Positions 1-6,102 of a stretch of DNA of 11,267 bases are shown here, in pieces. The DNA is taken from assembly GCA_964624625.1 (NCBI GenBank), contig CAZUXW010000083.1, positions 1-11,267 of the forward strand, read 5' to 3'. Both the position numbers and the translations under genes were made by a program. Each line of letters opens with the position of its first letter. Position 1 is the first letter of the stretch. Origin of the DNA: PALSA-1180 sp964624625 (GTDB lineage Bacteria; Oederibacteriota; Muellerivitia; Muellerivitales; Muellerivitaceae). Below the pieces are notes generated by a model. It did no database searches and was not told where the DNA came from. It saw only the letters and a program-made list of their open reading frames with translations.

Positions 1-340
1 CCACCGCCGCGTCAATGGCTTGCGGCGCCATGACTGGCTCATCCCCCTGGATATTGACCACGATATCCACCTTCTGGTCCCGCAGGGCGTAGGCGATGCG
101 GTCGGTTCCCGACTTCAAGGAGGAGGGCGTCATGACCGCCCTGGCCCCGGATTTCTCGACCGTTTGGGCGATTCTTTTATCATCAGTCGCCACCCAAACC
201 TCGCTCAAACGGCGCGCCTTCTGGGCTTGGCGGACGACCCGGACGATCATGGGCACCCCGGCGATCATCGCCAATGGCTTCCCCGGGAAGCGTTGCGCGC
301 CATACCTGCTTGGAATGACTCCCACTACTCTTAGTTTCAT
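1..340 (-). CDS. kdsB: CMP-Kdo synthetase (3-deoxy-manno-octulosonate cytidylyltransferase), N-terminal part
   Basis: KdsB activates Kdo with CTP to give CMP-Kdo, the donor for the inner core of LPS; it acts in the cytoplasm. The window holds the first 113 or so residues; the gene runs off the left edge. Seen directly on the minus strand: an N-terminus starting MKLRVVGVIPSRYGAQRFPG, followed by KPL, then VWVATDDKRI near residues 52-61, KSGTDRIAYAL near 80-90 and VVNIQGDEP near 96-104. These match the nucleotide-binding loop, the ATDD motif, SGTDR and the QGDEP motif of the family. The ATG start is preceded by GGGAG (346-350) at a spacing of 5. It is the last gene seen in block A, behind adenylyltransferase A and separated from it by a palindromic heptad repeat. 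Confidence 0.93.
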   Translation of the reverse strand, partial: MKLRVVGVIPSRYGAQRFPGKPLAMIAGVPMIVRVVRQAQKARRLSEVWVATDDKRIAQTVEKSGARAVMTPSSLKSGTDRIAYALRDQKVDIVVNIQGDEPVMAPQAIDAAV

Positions 341-363
341 CTCAACTCCCATTGGCGAATTTG

Positions 364-434
364 TAATTAGGAATGCGGAATTAGGAATTTTAAGGACTTT
401 AATTACTAATTCCTAACTCCTAATTCCTAATTTT
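364..434 (-). repeat. Palindromic heptad element, copy R1 (between adenylyltransferase A and kdsB)
   Basis: Two arms of 7-base units (AATTAGG with variants such as AATGCGG and AGTTAGG) face each other: arm 365-390 and arm 404-434, with an AT-rich loop between. Read on the minus strand, the arm carrying GGAGTTAGGAATT comes first, directly at the stop codon of the upstream gene, whose TAG (427-429) lies in the repeat. The other arm ends about 20 bases before the kdsB start. The transcript could fold into a long imperfect hairpin, so attenuation, processing or mRNA protection are possible roles (inference). Confidence 0.85.
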
Positions 435-912
435 TAGCGCCATAGCGCTGAACCACCATTTGGATCAGGTTCGTCGTCGAGCGGCCTTCCACCACGGGAA
501 TATTGAGGACTTGACCGCCCCAGGACTGGACCAGGTCGCCGCCGATGATCTTGTCCAGGGCCCAGTCCCCGCCCTTCACCAGTACGTCGGGTTTGAGGAT
601 TTGGATGACGTTAAAGGGATTGTCTTCCTCAAAAAAGGTGACATAGTCGACGCAATCCAGGGCCAGGAGCATTTCGGCCCTTTCGGCCAGGGGAAGAAGG
701 GGCTTGAGGGGGCCCTTGATGCGCTTGACGGAGGCGTCGCTATTGAGGCCCACGACCAATAGATCGCCCTTTTTCCGGGCTTCCTGGAGGTAGGTCACGT
801 GGCCTAAATGCAATAAATCGAAAACACCATTGGTGAAGACGACTTTTTTGCCTTGGTTTTTTAAGGTTTTTAAAACGGGCTCTAACTTGGTAGGTTCTAA
901 AAAATGATCCAA
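427..912 (-). CDS. rfaE2: Heptose-1-phosphate adenylyltransferase, copy A (RfaE2 / HldE C-terminal domain type)
   Basis: This 161-residue stand-alone enzyme matches the C-terminal half of E. coli HldE and should transfer AMP from ATP to D-glycero-beta-D-manno-heptose 1-phosphate, giving ADP-heptose for the LPS core. Visible motifs are FTNGVFDLLHLGH (residues 26-38, with the HxGH nucleotidylyltransferase signature at 35-38), GLNSDASVKRIKG (55-67), VKGGDW (112-117) and EGRSTTNLI (142-150). All resemble canonical HldE. The start is a TTG at 912; the frame is closed by a stop a few codons upstream and no better start exists, though the ribosome binding site is weak. The last codons AAT-TAG are taken from the downstream repeat. 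A 75-base gap separates it from the MFS gene, and kdsB follows. A second, more divergent copy lies at 8435-8914. Confidence 0.9.
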   Translation of the reverse strand: MDHFLEPTKLEPVLKTLKNQGKKVVFTNGVFDLLHLGHVTYLQEARKKGDLLVVGLNSDASVKRIKGPLKPLLPLAERAEMLLALDCVDYVTFFEEDNPFNVIQILKPDVLVKGGDWALDKIIGGDLVQSWGGQVLNIPVVEGRSTTNLIQMVVQRYGAKN

Positions 913-987
913 TTCATCTCTATCTCACTTGGGATGGACAATTATAGGGGAAGGCTTTCGTTCTGACAACCTGAACTTCAAAAAAAA

Positions 988-2187
988 TTAATCCTTCAAG
1001 TGTTTTTCTTCCAAGCGGGAAAAAAGAGTCAAGAGGATCAGGACCGCGCCTAAAACTGTCATCGCTCCGGAGAGGGACCACTTGGCCAGCCAACCGCTGA
1101 TCAGGTTCATGATGACCAGCGCGAAGGTCCGGATCATGGAGGCCGCCGAAAGGACCGTCGCCCTCTTGTCGGAAGGAATGTATTTGTTCATATAAGACGT
1201 AAAGACCGGCATCCGGCTGAGCCCGAAAGAAAAACCCAGAATCACGGCCAAAATCGTAACCGGGAGCCAATGGACCAGTCCCAGAACCAAAAACATCGCT
1301 CCCGCGATGAGGGTGGCCCACAAAAGAAAGCCCCTTTTGGATCCTGCGACCCGTTCTATTTTGGCGATATTCGACAGGATCAGGATCTGCCCCGCGCAGC
1401 TTAAAGCATGCACGATCCCAAAAAAACGGATCGGCATTCCATCCCTTTGCAGGAGGGGTTGAAAGAGCCAGATGAGAGCCCACAGAAAGGCGTTGGTTAT
1501 CGCCAGTTCCAGGGACAAGACGCCCAAAATCTTTTTCTGTCTGAAAAAGCCTATGCCTTCTACCAGGATTTTCCCATAAGGCCTTTTCGCTTTTTTCTTC
1601 AGGGAATGGGGAGGTTCCTTGAGGCCGAGGGCGATCAAAAGGGCCAACATCGAGGGAATCACGTAAGCCGCCATGGGGGCCGCCAATCCCCAGCGGTCCG
1701 CGATAAACCCGCCGGTCAAGGTGGCCACGATAATGCCGCCCAACTTAAACTTTTCCATGTGGGCCAGGAACGACTTGGATTCGCGCTCCCTGCCCAAGGC
1801 CACCAGGCTGTCGTAGGCCAGTGCGTCATCTGCCCCCGAGTGCAGGGTGAAAGCGAAGGCGAAAATAACCTCCGCCGCCATAAAAACCCGGAAGTCGGGT
1901 TTCAGGATATAAACCACTGTCCCCAAGGTCCCCGCCAAGCTTCCCAAAACCAGCGACCATTTGCGGCCCAAGCGGTCCGCCATGGCTCCCGTGGGCACCT
2001 CCAGCACGAAGTTCCAGAAGAAAAACCAGGAGTTCAGCAAAAGAACCTGGAAGAGATCCAATCCGCCCCATTGGGTGAAGAACACCGTCATCACCGACGA
2101 GAAAAAGAACATCCAAAAGAACAACCGAATGGCGTAAAGTTTACGGAGGTTCCACCGGAAGGATTTTTGATTTTCGCGGATTTTCAA
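988..2187 (-). CDS. Major facilitator superfamily transporter
   Basis: A 399-residue inner-membrane protein with about 12 hydrophobic segments. The loop between segments 2 and 3 carries EVPTGAMADRLGRK (residues 63-76), the characteristic MFS loop motif, and the basic N-terminus (KIRENQKSFRWNLRKLYAIR) fits a cytoplasmic side. The substrate cannot be read from the sequence. The start is TTG, supported by GAGGA (2195-2199) at a spacing of 7. That binding site overlaps the stop codon of the metallophosphoesterase gene, so the two are very likely cotranscribed and perhaps translationally coupled. The next gene downstream is adenylyltransferase A. The location inside an LPS gene block could mean a role in envelope precursor or solute transport, but passenger status is equally possible. 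The stop is followed by eight T residues without a convincing hairpin. Confidence 0.88.
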   Translation of the reverse strand: MKIRENQKSFRWNLRKLYAIRLFFWMFFFSSVMTVFFTQWGGLDLFQVLLLNSWFFFWNFVLEVPTGAMADRLGRKWSLVLGSLAGTLGTVVYILKPDFRVFMAAEVIFAFAFTLHSGADDALAYDSLVALGRERESKSFLAHMEKFKLGGIIVATLTGGFIADRWGLAAPMAAYVIPSMLALLIALGLKEPPHSLKKKAKRPYGKILVEGIGFFRQKKILGVLSLELAITNAFLWALIWLFQPLLQRDGMPIRFFGIVHALSCAGQILILSNIAKIERVAGSKRGFLLWATLIAGAMFLVLGLVHWLPVTILAVILGFSFGLSRMPVFTSYMNKYIPSDKRATVLSAASMIRTFALVIMNLISGWLAKWSLSGAMTVLGAVLILLTLFSRLEEKHLKD

Positions 2188-2194
2188 CCAGGTT

Positions 2195-2199
2195 TCCTC
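2195..2199 (-). promoter_or_regulatory. Ribosome binding site deciding the TTG start of the MFS gene
   Basis: GAGGA on the minus strand stands 7 bases before the TTG at 2187-2185 and shares bases with the TGA stop (2200-2198) of the preceding metallophosphoesterase gene. It supports both the non-ATG start and coupling of the two genes. Confidence 0.65.
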
Positions 2200-3361
2200 A
2201 AGCGGGCCTCAATACCAGCTTCACGATTTCCGGTTTGCAGTAGGTCCTGAGCGGCGGGTAGCCGCCGATACCCCGGTGGGCGAAAAGGGTCGAGTCCCCT
2301 TCGCGGACAAATCCTTCCACGTATTTTCGACCCGTGACCGAGGGAATGATCAAGGGTCCCCAAAGGGGAAAACAGATCTGGCCCCCATGGCAATGGCCGG
2401 AGATCTGCAGGTGGGTTTTTGTGCGGCGCGCCAGGTAAAAATGGTCCGGGTGATGGGCCATCAGGATTTTAGCGTCGGCTTCGGCCTCCAAAATCGGCCT
2501 TTCGTTCTTCTCCCCTTCCCAAAGATCATCCACTCCCATGACCGCCAGGGTCTTCCCCTTCTTCTTCAGCAAGACCGCCTCATTGCGCAAGACCTTGATT
2601 CCGTCCTGTTCCAAGGCCTTTCTCATGGCCAACCCATCCGACCAGTAATCATGGTTCCCTAATAGCGCGTAAATACCCAAGGGTGCCTTCATCCCCTTAA
2701 AGAGCCCCTTCATGGCAGGGACATGCTTTTGGAAGGAAATAAAATCACCCGTCAAGGCGAAGAGGTCCGGCTTCATTTTTTTGGCGGCATCCACCAGGAT
2801 TTTCAGGTAATCCAGATTGATATATTTCCCATAGTGAATGTCCGACAACTGGACGATGGAAAGACCGGAAAATTCCTTGGGCCAATGGGGCAGCTTGACC
2901 TCATATTCCGTTACCTCGGGCTGGTAAATCTGGTTCTCAAATCCGACATACTTTAAAAAACCGAAGGGAGCGGTAAAACTCGCGGGAATTTTCAAATCCT
3001 TTCTGGCCAGGATTCGGAATTCGACGGGTCTCTTGCGGAAAAAATACCAGAAGGTAAATTCCAGCCAATAGGCCGCCACGGAAAGAACCGAAGCCGCCGT
3101 AAATAGCTTCCATCCCTCCGCCAGGGGCCCCCACCCCGAAGCGGTGAAATCCCAATGGCTGGCCAGGAAATAGCCGGGGATGACCTGGACTACCAAGGTA
3201 ATCGCGGTCCAAATCAAGGTCCAAAGGGTTTCCTTGATCCGGTAACGGGGCCTAAAGCCGATGCGGTTGGTGAGGTAGATGAAAATATTGAATTGGAGAA
3301 GGAGGTAAACCCAGAATAAGGGATGGGACATCATTGAAAATGAACCAAAAAGGAAAAACAT
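2198..3361 (-). CDS. Membrane-anchored calcineurin-like metallophosphoesterase (YkuE / LpxG-like)
   Basis: A 387-residue protein with an N-terminal membrane part (hydrophobic stretches near residues 14-31, 47-67 and 86-108) and a C-terminal phosphoesterase domain. The metal ligands of the family are all present: DIH (174-176), GD (205-206), GNHD (235-238), AHH (302-304) and GHCHGGQ (322-328), followed by RGIGGYPPLR (363-372). This architecture matches YkuE-type proteins. The LpxG enzyme of Chlamydia, which hydrolyses UDP-2,3-diacylglucosamine in lipid A synthesis, belongs to the same group; in this LPS context that role is a reasonable hypothesis, not a demonstrated one. The start is uncertain: ATG at 3361 has only a weak GAAAG upstream, and ATG-ATG at codons 10-11 is an alternative that keeps the first membrane segment. 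It lies behind kinase A, from which a palindromic repeat separates it. Confidence 0.86.
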   Translation of the reverse strand: MFFLFGSFSMMSHPLFWVYLLLQFNIFIYLTNRIGFRPRYRIKETLWTLIWTAITLVVQVIPGYFLASHWDFTASGWGPLAEGWKLFTAASVLSVAAYWLEFTFWYFFRKRPVEFRILARKDLKIPASFTAPFGFLKYVGFENQIYQPEVTEYEVKLPHWPKEFSGLSIVQLSDIHYGKYINLDYLKILVDAAKKMKPDLFALTGDFISFQKHVPAMKGLFKGMKAPLGIYALLGNHDYWSDGLAMRKALEQDGIKVLRNEAVLLKKKGKTLAVMGVDDLWEGEKNERPILEAEADAKILMAHHPDHFYLARRTKTHLQISGHCHGGQICFPLWGPLIIPSVTGRKYVEGFVREGDSTLFAHRGIGGYPPLRTYCKPEIVKLVLRPA

Positions 3362-3367
3362 TCTTTC

Positions 3368-3462
3368 GCCACAGATGAACAGGGATTAACACGGATAAAG
3401 ATTCTATTTTTTTTGTTTTTTAAATCTGAAGCCATCCGTGTCCATCCGTGTTCATCTGTGGC
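3368..3462. repeat. Palindromic CCACAGATG / ACACGGATGG element
   Basis: Arm 3368-3396 (GCCACAGATGAACAGGG and onward) is complementary to arm 3434-3462, with 26 of 29 positions matching by eye. The right arm read on the minus strand contains a 10-base tandem period (ACACGGATGG-like). The loop 3400-3430 is AT-rich, with a T-tract on the plus strand. The element starts 9 bases after the stop of kinase A and ends just before the start of the metallophosphoesterase gene, so the long hairpin would form in the intergenic mRNA. It is not clearly a terminator: on the transcribed minus strand the tract is A, not T. Confidence 0.85.
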
Positions 3463-3471
3463 TGATTGATT

Positions 3472-4488
3472 TTAATGATTCATTTCTTCAAGAAGCCGCT
3501 GGCTCAGCTCCTCCGCCGAGACCGTGGCCACGCCCAGCTTCTCCACCTCGATGCCGGCCGCGTAATTGGCCAGGGCCGCGGCCTGGAGCAGGGAGGCCCC
3601 CGCGGTCAGGGCCAGGGTCAAGGTCGCGATGACCGTGTCGCCGGCTCCGGAGACATCAAACACTTCACGGGCAACCGTGGGGATGGTCCTCACCGGCTGG
3701 TTTTGCTCGAACAAGGTCATGCCATGCTCACTGCGGGTCAAGACCAGTGAACGGCATTGGAGGCGCTTCATGACCTTAAACCCGATGGTCTCAAAATTCT
3801 CGCCAACCGCCTCCGGCCCCAAGGCCTCGGTGACTTCCTTCATGTTGGGCTTCATGACCGTGACTCCCTTGAACTCAAAAAAATTGTGGAACTTAGGATC
3901 CACGGTGATGATTTTTTTATGGGCCTTGGCGTAGGCCACGACCTTACGGATGACCTTCGCGGTCAAGAGGCCTTTGTTGTAGTCCTCGAAAATGACCCCG
4001 TCGGCCTTTTGGATCGCCTGGATGGATTTTTGGATGACTAAGTTCTGCTGTTTTTCAGAAAGCGCCGATTTGACTTCACGGTCATAGCGCACCACCTGCT
4101 GGGTGTTGGCGATGACCCTGGTTTTTTCCGTCGTGGGCCTGTCCCCCAAGGCCAGGAGGCCCGAGGTGTTGACCCTATAATTCTTGAGTTCCCGGACCAG
4201 TTCCTTTCCCGCCGTATCCCGCCCCATGGTTCCAATGATGGAGGCTTCCCCGCCCAAGGCGGTAATGTTGCAGGCCACGTTGGCGGCCCCGCCCGGCATC
4301 TTCCGGTCCCTTTCGTTAATTTCCACGACCGGAATGGGGGCCTCGGGCGATATCCGGGCCACCGAACCCTTGATGTAAACGTCCAGCATGACGTCGCCGA
4401 TGACGACGATTTTCTTTTTCTGGAGGCCGCCGATCAGGGACAAGAGTTCGGATTTATCCACCGAGGACAGGATAGGATTATTTTTCAA
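3472..4488 (-). CDS. rfaE1: D-glycero-beta-D-manno-heptose-7-phosphate kinase, copy A (RfaE1 / HldE N-terminal domain type)
   Basis: A 338-residue PfkB-family sugar kinase matching the N-terminal domain of E. coli HldE. It should phosphorylate heptose 7-phosphate at C1 to give heptose-1,7-bisphosphate in the cytoplasm. Visible features are VVIGDVMLDVYIKGSVARIS (28-47), PEAPIPVVEI (48-57), MPGGAANVACN (64-74), DPKF (197-200), MKPNMKE (212-218) and DVSGAGDT (278-285) with the expected catalytic Asp284. The GGAAN and GAGDT motifs and the DPK before the PN motif are as in HldE. The start is TTG with a strong GAGGAG site 6 bases upstream. It is the first gene of block A, divergent from the membrane protein gene at 4639. 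The adenylyltransferase is a separate gene about 2.5 kb downstream, not a fused domain. Confidence 0.92.
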   Translation of the reverse strand: MKNNPILSSVDKSELLSLIGGLQKKKIVVIGDVMLDVYIKGSVARISPEAPIPVVEINERDRKMPGGAANVACNITALGGEASIIGTMGRDTAGKELVRELKNYRVNTSGLLALGDRPTTEKTRVIANTQQVVRYDREVKSALSEKQQNLVIQKSIQAIQKADGVIFEDYNKGLLTAKVIRKVVAYAKAHKKIITVDPKFHNFFEFKGVTVMKPNMKEVTEALGPEAVGENFETIGFKVMKRLQCRSLVLTRSEHGMTLFEQNQPVRTIPTVAREVFDVSGAGDTVIATLTLALTAGASLLQAAALANYAAGIEVEKLGVATVSAEELSQRLLEEMNH

Positions 4489-4494
4489 CGCAAA

Positions 4495-4500
4495 CTCCTC
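4495..4500 (-). promoter_or_regulatory. Strong ribosome binding site deciding the TTG start of kinase A
   Basis: GAGGAG on the minus strand is 6 bases upstream of the TTG at 4488-4486. No ATG in a better position exists, so this site fixes the start. Confidence 0.75.
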
Positions 4501-4539
4501 AGGACGGCGGTTGATTGGAAACGACCCGCAAGGAACGTC

Positions 4540-4568
4540 ATTTTACAGTCCCCTCCCTTAATTATCTA
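4540..4568 (-). promoter_or_regulatory. Possible sigma-70 promoter for block A
   Basis: On the minus strand, TAGATA (4568-4563) and TAAAAT (4545-4540) are separated by 17 bases, about 50 bases before the kinase A start. The -10 match is good and the -35 match is 4 of 6. The location in a divergent intergenic region fits, but this is a by-eye match to an E. coli consensus. Confidence 0.3.
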
Positions 4569-4603
4569 GGAACATTCACCCGCAAAAGGGCCAGGTAATC
4601 CCC

Positions 4604-4631
4604 TTGAACGGGGCCTGCCATCCCATAATAA
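4604..4631 (+). promoter_or_regulatory. Weak candidate promoter for the plus-strand membrane protein gene
   Basis: TTGAAC (4604-4609) and TAATAA (4626-4631) are 16 bases apart. If used, transcription would begin at or next to the GTG start at 4639, giving a nearly leaderless mRNA; this would fit the absence of a recognisable ribosome binding site there. The -10 match is imperfect. Confidence 0.2.
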
Positions 4632-4638
4632 TGAACGG

Positions 4639-5994
4639 GTGCGAAAGAAAACTGCCAAGGCCCGAACCAAGCCAATCCCTTCCCCGCCGGCTCCAAAGCC
4701 CGATACCATCCCCGGGACCTTTCCCGTCCTGTTTTTGTTTTTCTTGTTCCGTTTGTGTTTCGGATTATCCACGGATATTTGGTTTGTGGACCAGCGGCAG
4801 ATTTATTTACTGGGTTTAAAATTTTATGCCACAGGTCTTTGGCCCTTTTTCGGCCCGGACGTGGCGGCCCGCATCCAGCTGCCCGGCGCCCTCCAGGGCT
4901 TGGTCGTCGGCCTTCCTTTTTATCTACTTCCGATACCGGAAGCTCCTTACTTATTTTTGGCTCTTTTGTCTTTTTCAGGGCTTTGTTTTTTCGCCTGGTA
5001 CTGCTCAAAACGCCTGCCTGAATTTCCCCAGTGGATTATTTGGGCTTGGCTCCTGACCGCGCCCTGGACCCTGAATTGGTCCACCAATATCGACAATGAT
5101 TCCTACGCTTTATTCGGAGCTTTCCTTTTTTTTATCGGCTTCCTCGAATCCACACCGAACCTAAGAGGGGACATCCTATCCCTCCCCCTCGCCAACTTCT
5201 TGATGGGCTTCGGCTTTCTTTGGAACTTTCAATTCCACATGTCCTACGTGATATTGGCCCCCTATTTAGTTTATTCCCTCTACCGCCAGGTCAAGGCACC
5301 TACGGCCCCAACCTTATCCAACGCCGCCTTTATGGCGTTGGGCGCCTTTTCCAGCGGCCTTTTCATTATTCCGACTTTCGTAAAATATGGGCCGCTTCAG
5401 GGAATGGGAGGATCCGGAAACGCCATCGCTTTCAACGGGGAAAATCTCAAGGACTTCTTTATCGTCTTGGCTCGGTTCCTTTCGCTGGCCAGCTGCGAGA
5501 TCCCCAGGTTTCTCGGGGCCAATTCCATTGACCGCCTGTCATTTTTGCGGGACAACTGGTGGATCGCGCCTTTCGCCCTGACGGCGGGAATCCTTGGGAT
5601 TCTACAAGCCCTAGTCCTCTTTTTTTCCGGTTTCCGAAGCCAAAATCCTCAAAAGGGCTGGAAAGCCGTTCGAAATCTAACTTTCCTGACGTTCCTGCTG
5701 ATTTACGGCAGTTTTCTCTTTGCCATTAAAACCCCCGCCGCCCATACCTACTACATCGCCCTGCCCATCGCCATGCTCTATGGGTTTTACGTTTTTAGCC
5801 CCTGGGTGAAACACCCCTGGTTCCTCAACACGGTTAAAATTCTATTGGTGTGCAACATCCTTTTCCACGCCGGCTTGGCCCTGCACAACTTCCCCACCAA
5901 GTCCCTCTATAAAGGAAGGGACATTTTCGCGAGGGCCATCCAGGAGAAGAATTACCATTTGTTGGGGGAAAGACGGCCGGACACGCTCTACTGA
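4639..5994 (+). CDS. Polytopic membrane protein, possible GT-C type glycosyltransferase
   Basis: A 451-residue protein that I cannot assign to a named family. It has a basic, proline-rich N-terminal tail (residues 1-27), then a first membrane segment (about 28-45), then a loop with WFVDQRQIYLLG (48-59) and TGLWPFFGPDV (65-75), then LPGALQGL (81-88) and roughly 10-12 further hydrophobic segments. An acidic residue just after the first membrane segment followed by a GPDV-LPG stretch resembles the first periplasmic loop of GT-C polyprenyl-phosphate-sugar glycosyltransferases (PMT/ArnT-like). The length fits the lower end of that class. The start is GTG at 4639; the frame is closed at 4567 and no ATG is available before the first membrane segment. 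It is the only plus-strand gene here and converges on the lipoprotein gene. A role in modifying LPS or another glycan is inferred. Confidence 0.75.
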   Translation: MRKKTAKARTKPIPSPPAPKPDTIPGTFPVLFLFFLFRLCFGLSTDIWFVDQRQIYLLGLKFYATGLWPFFGPDVAARIQLPGALQGLVVGLPFYLLPIPEAPYLFLALLSFSGLCFFAWYCSKRLPEFPQWIIWAWLLTAPWTLNWSTNIDNDSYALFGAFLFFIGFLESTPNLRGDILSLPLANFLMGFGFLWNFQFHMSYVILAPYLVYSLYRQVKAPTAPTLSNAAFMALGAFSSGLFIIPTFVKYGPLQGMGGSGNAIAFNGENLKDFFIVLARFLSLASCEIPRFLGANSIDRLSFLRDNWWIAPFALTAGILGILQALVLFFSGFRSQNPQKGWKAVRNLTFLTFLLIYGSFLFAIKTPAAHTYYIALPIAMLYGFYVFSPWVKHPWFLNTVKILLVCNILFHAGLALHNFPTKSLYKGRDIFARAIQEKNYHLLGERRPDTLY

Positions 5995-6000
5995 AATGAC

Positions 6001-6102
6001 AATTAGGAATTAGGAATGAGGAATTAGGAGTTAGGAATTAAAATCTTTAAGTCGCTTGCCGCCGGAATTAAATTCCTAATTCCGCATTCCTAATTCCTAA
6101 TT
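6001..6102 (+). repeat. Palindromic heptad element, copy R2 (between convergent genes)
   Basis: The left arm 6001-6040 and the right arm 6071-6102 are built from AATTAGG-type 7-base units and are complementary over roughly 30 bases; the loop (6041-6070) is TTTAAGTCGCTTGCCGCC-like. On the plus strand the arm containing GGAGTTAGGAATT comes first, starting 6 bases after the stop of the membrane protein gene, and the other arm touches the stop of the lipoprotein gene from the opposite side. In this convergent position it could act as a bidirectional transcription barrier, although no T-tract follows it on the plus strand. Confidence 0.87.

Noticed and set aside
364..434. CRISPR array or phase-variable simple repeat
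   Set aside because: The units are 7 bases, contiguous and arranged as facing arms with no spacers; they lie outside coding sequence apart from stop codons, so neither idea fits.
962..992. Intrinsic terminator after the MFS gene
   Set aside because: There is a run of eight T on the minus strand right at the stop codon, but no stable GC-rich hairpin precedes it.
920..1483. Minus-strand open frame of 187 codons
   Set aside because: It overlaps the MFS gene in another frame and shows glycine- and arginine-rich shadow composition.
1408..2250. Long plus-strand open frame of 280 codons
   Set aside because: It is antisense to the MFS gene, rich in Gln, His, Pro and Arg, with no recognisable domain; it reflects the codon pattern of the real gene.
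3368..3462. Intrinsic terminator after kinase A
   Set aside because: The hairpin is present, but on the transcribed minus strand the nearby tract is A and sits in the loop, so the classical terminator form is not met.
427..4488. A bifunctional HldE gene broken into kinase and adenylyltransferase parts
   Set aside because: The two parts have their own starts and complete domains and are separated by two intact genes; separate RfaE1 and RfaE2 proteins are common in many bacteria.
4562..5008. Minus-strand open frame of 148 codons
   Set aside because: It is antisense to the membrane protein gene, which has clear membrane segments; the basic, low-complexity translation looks like a shadow.
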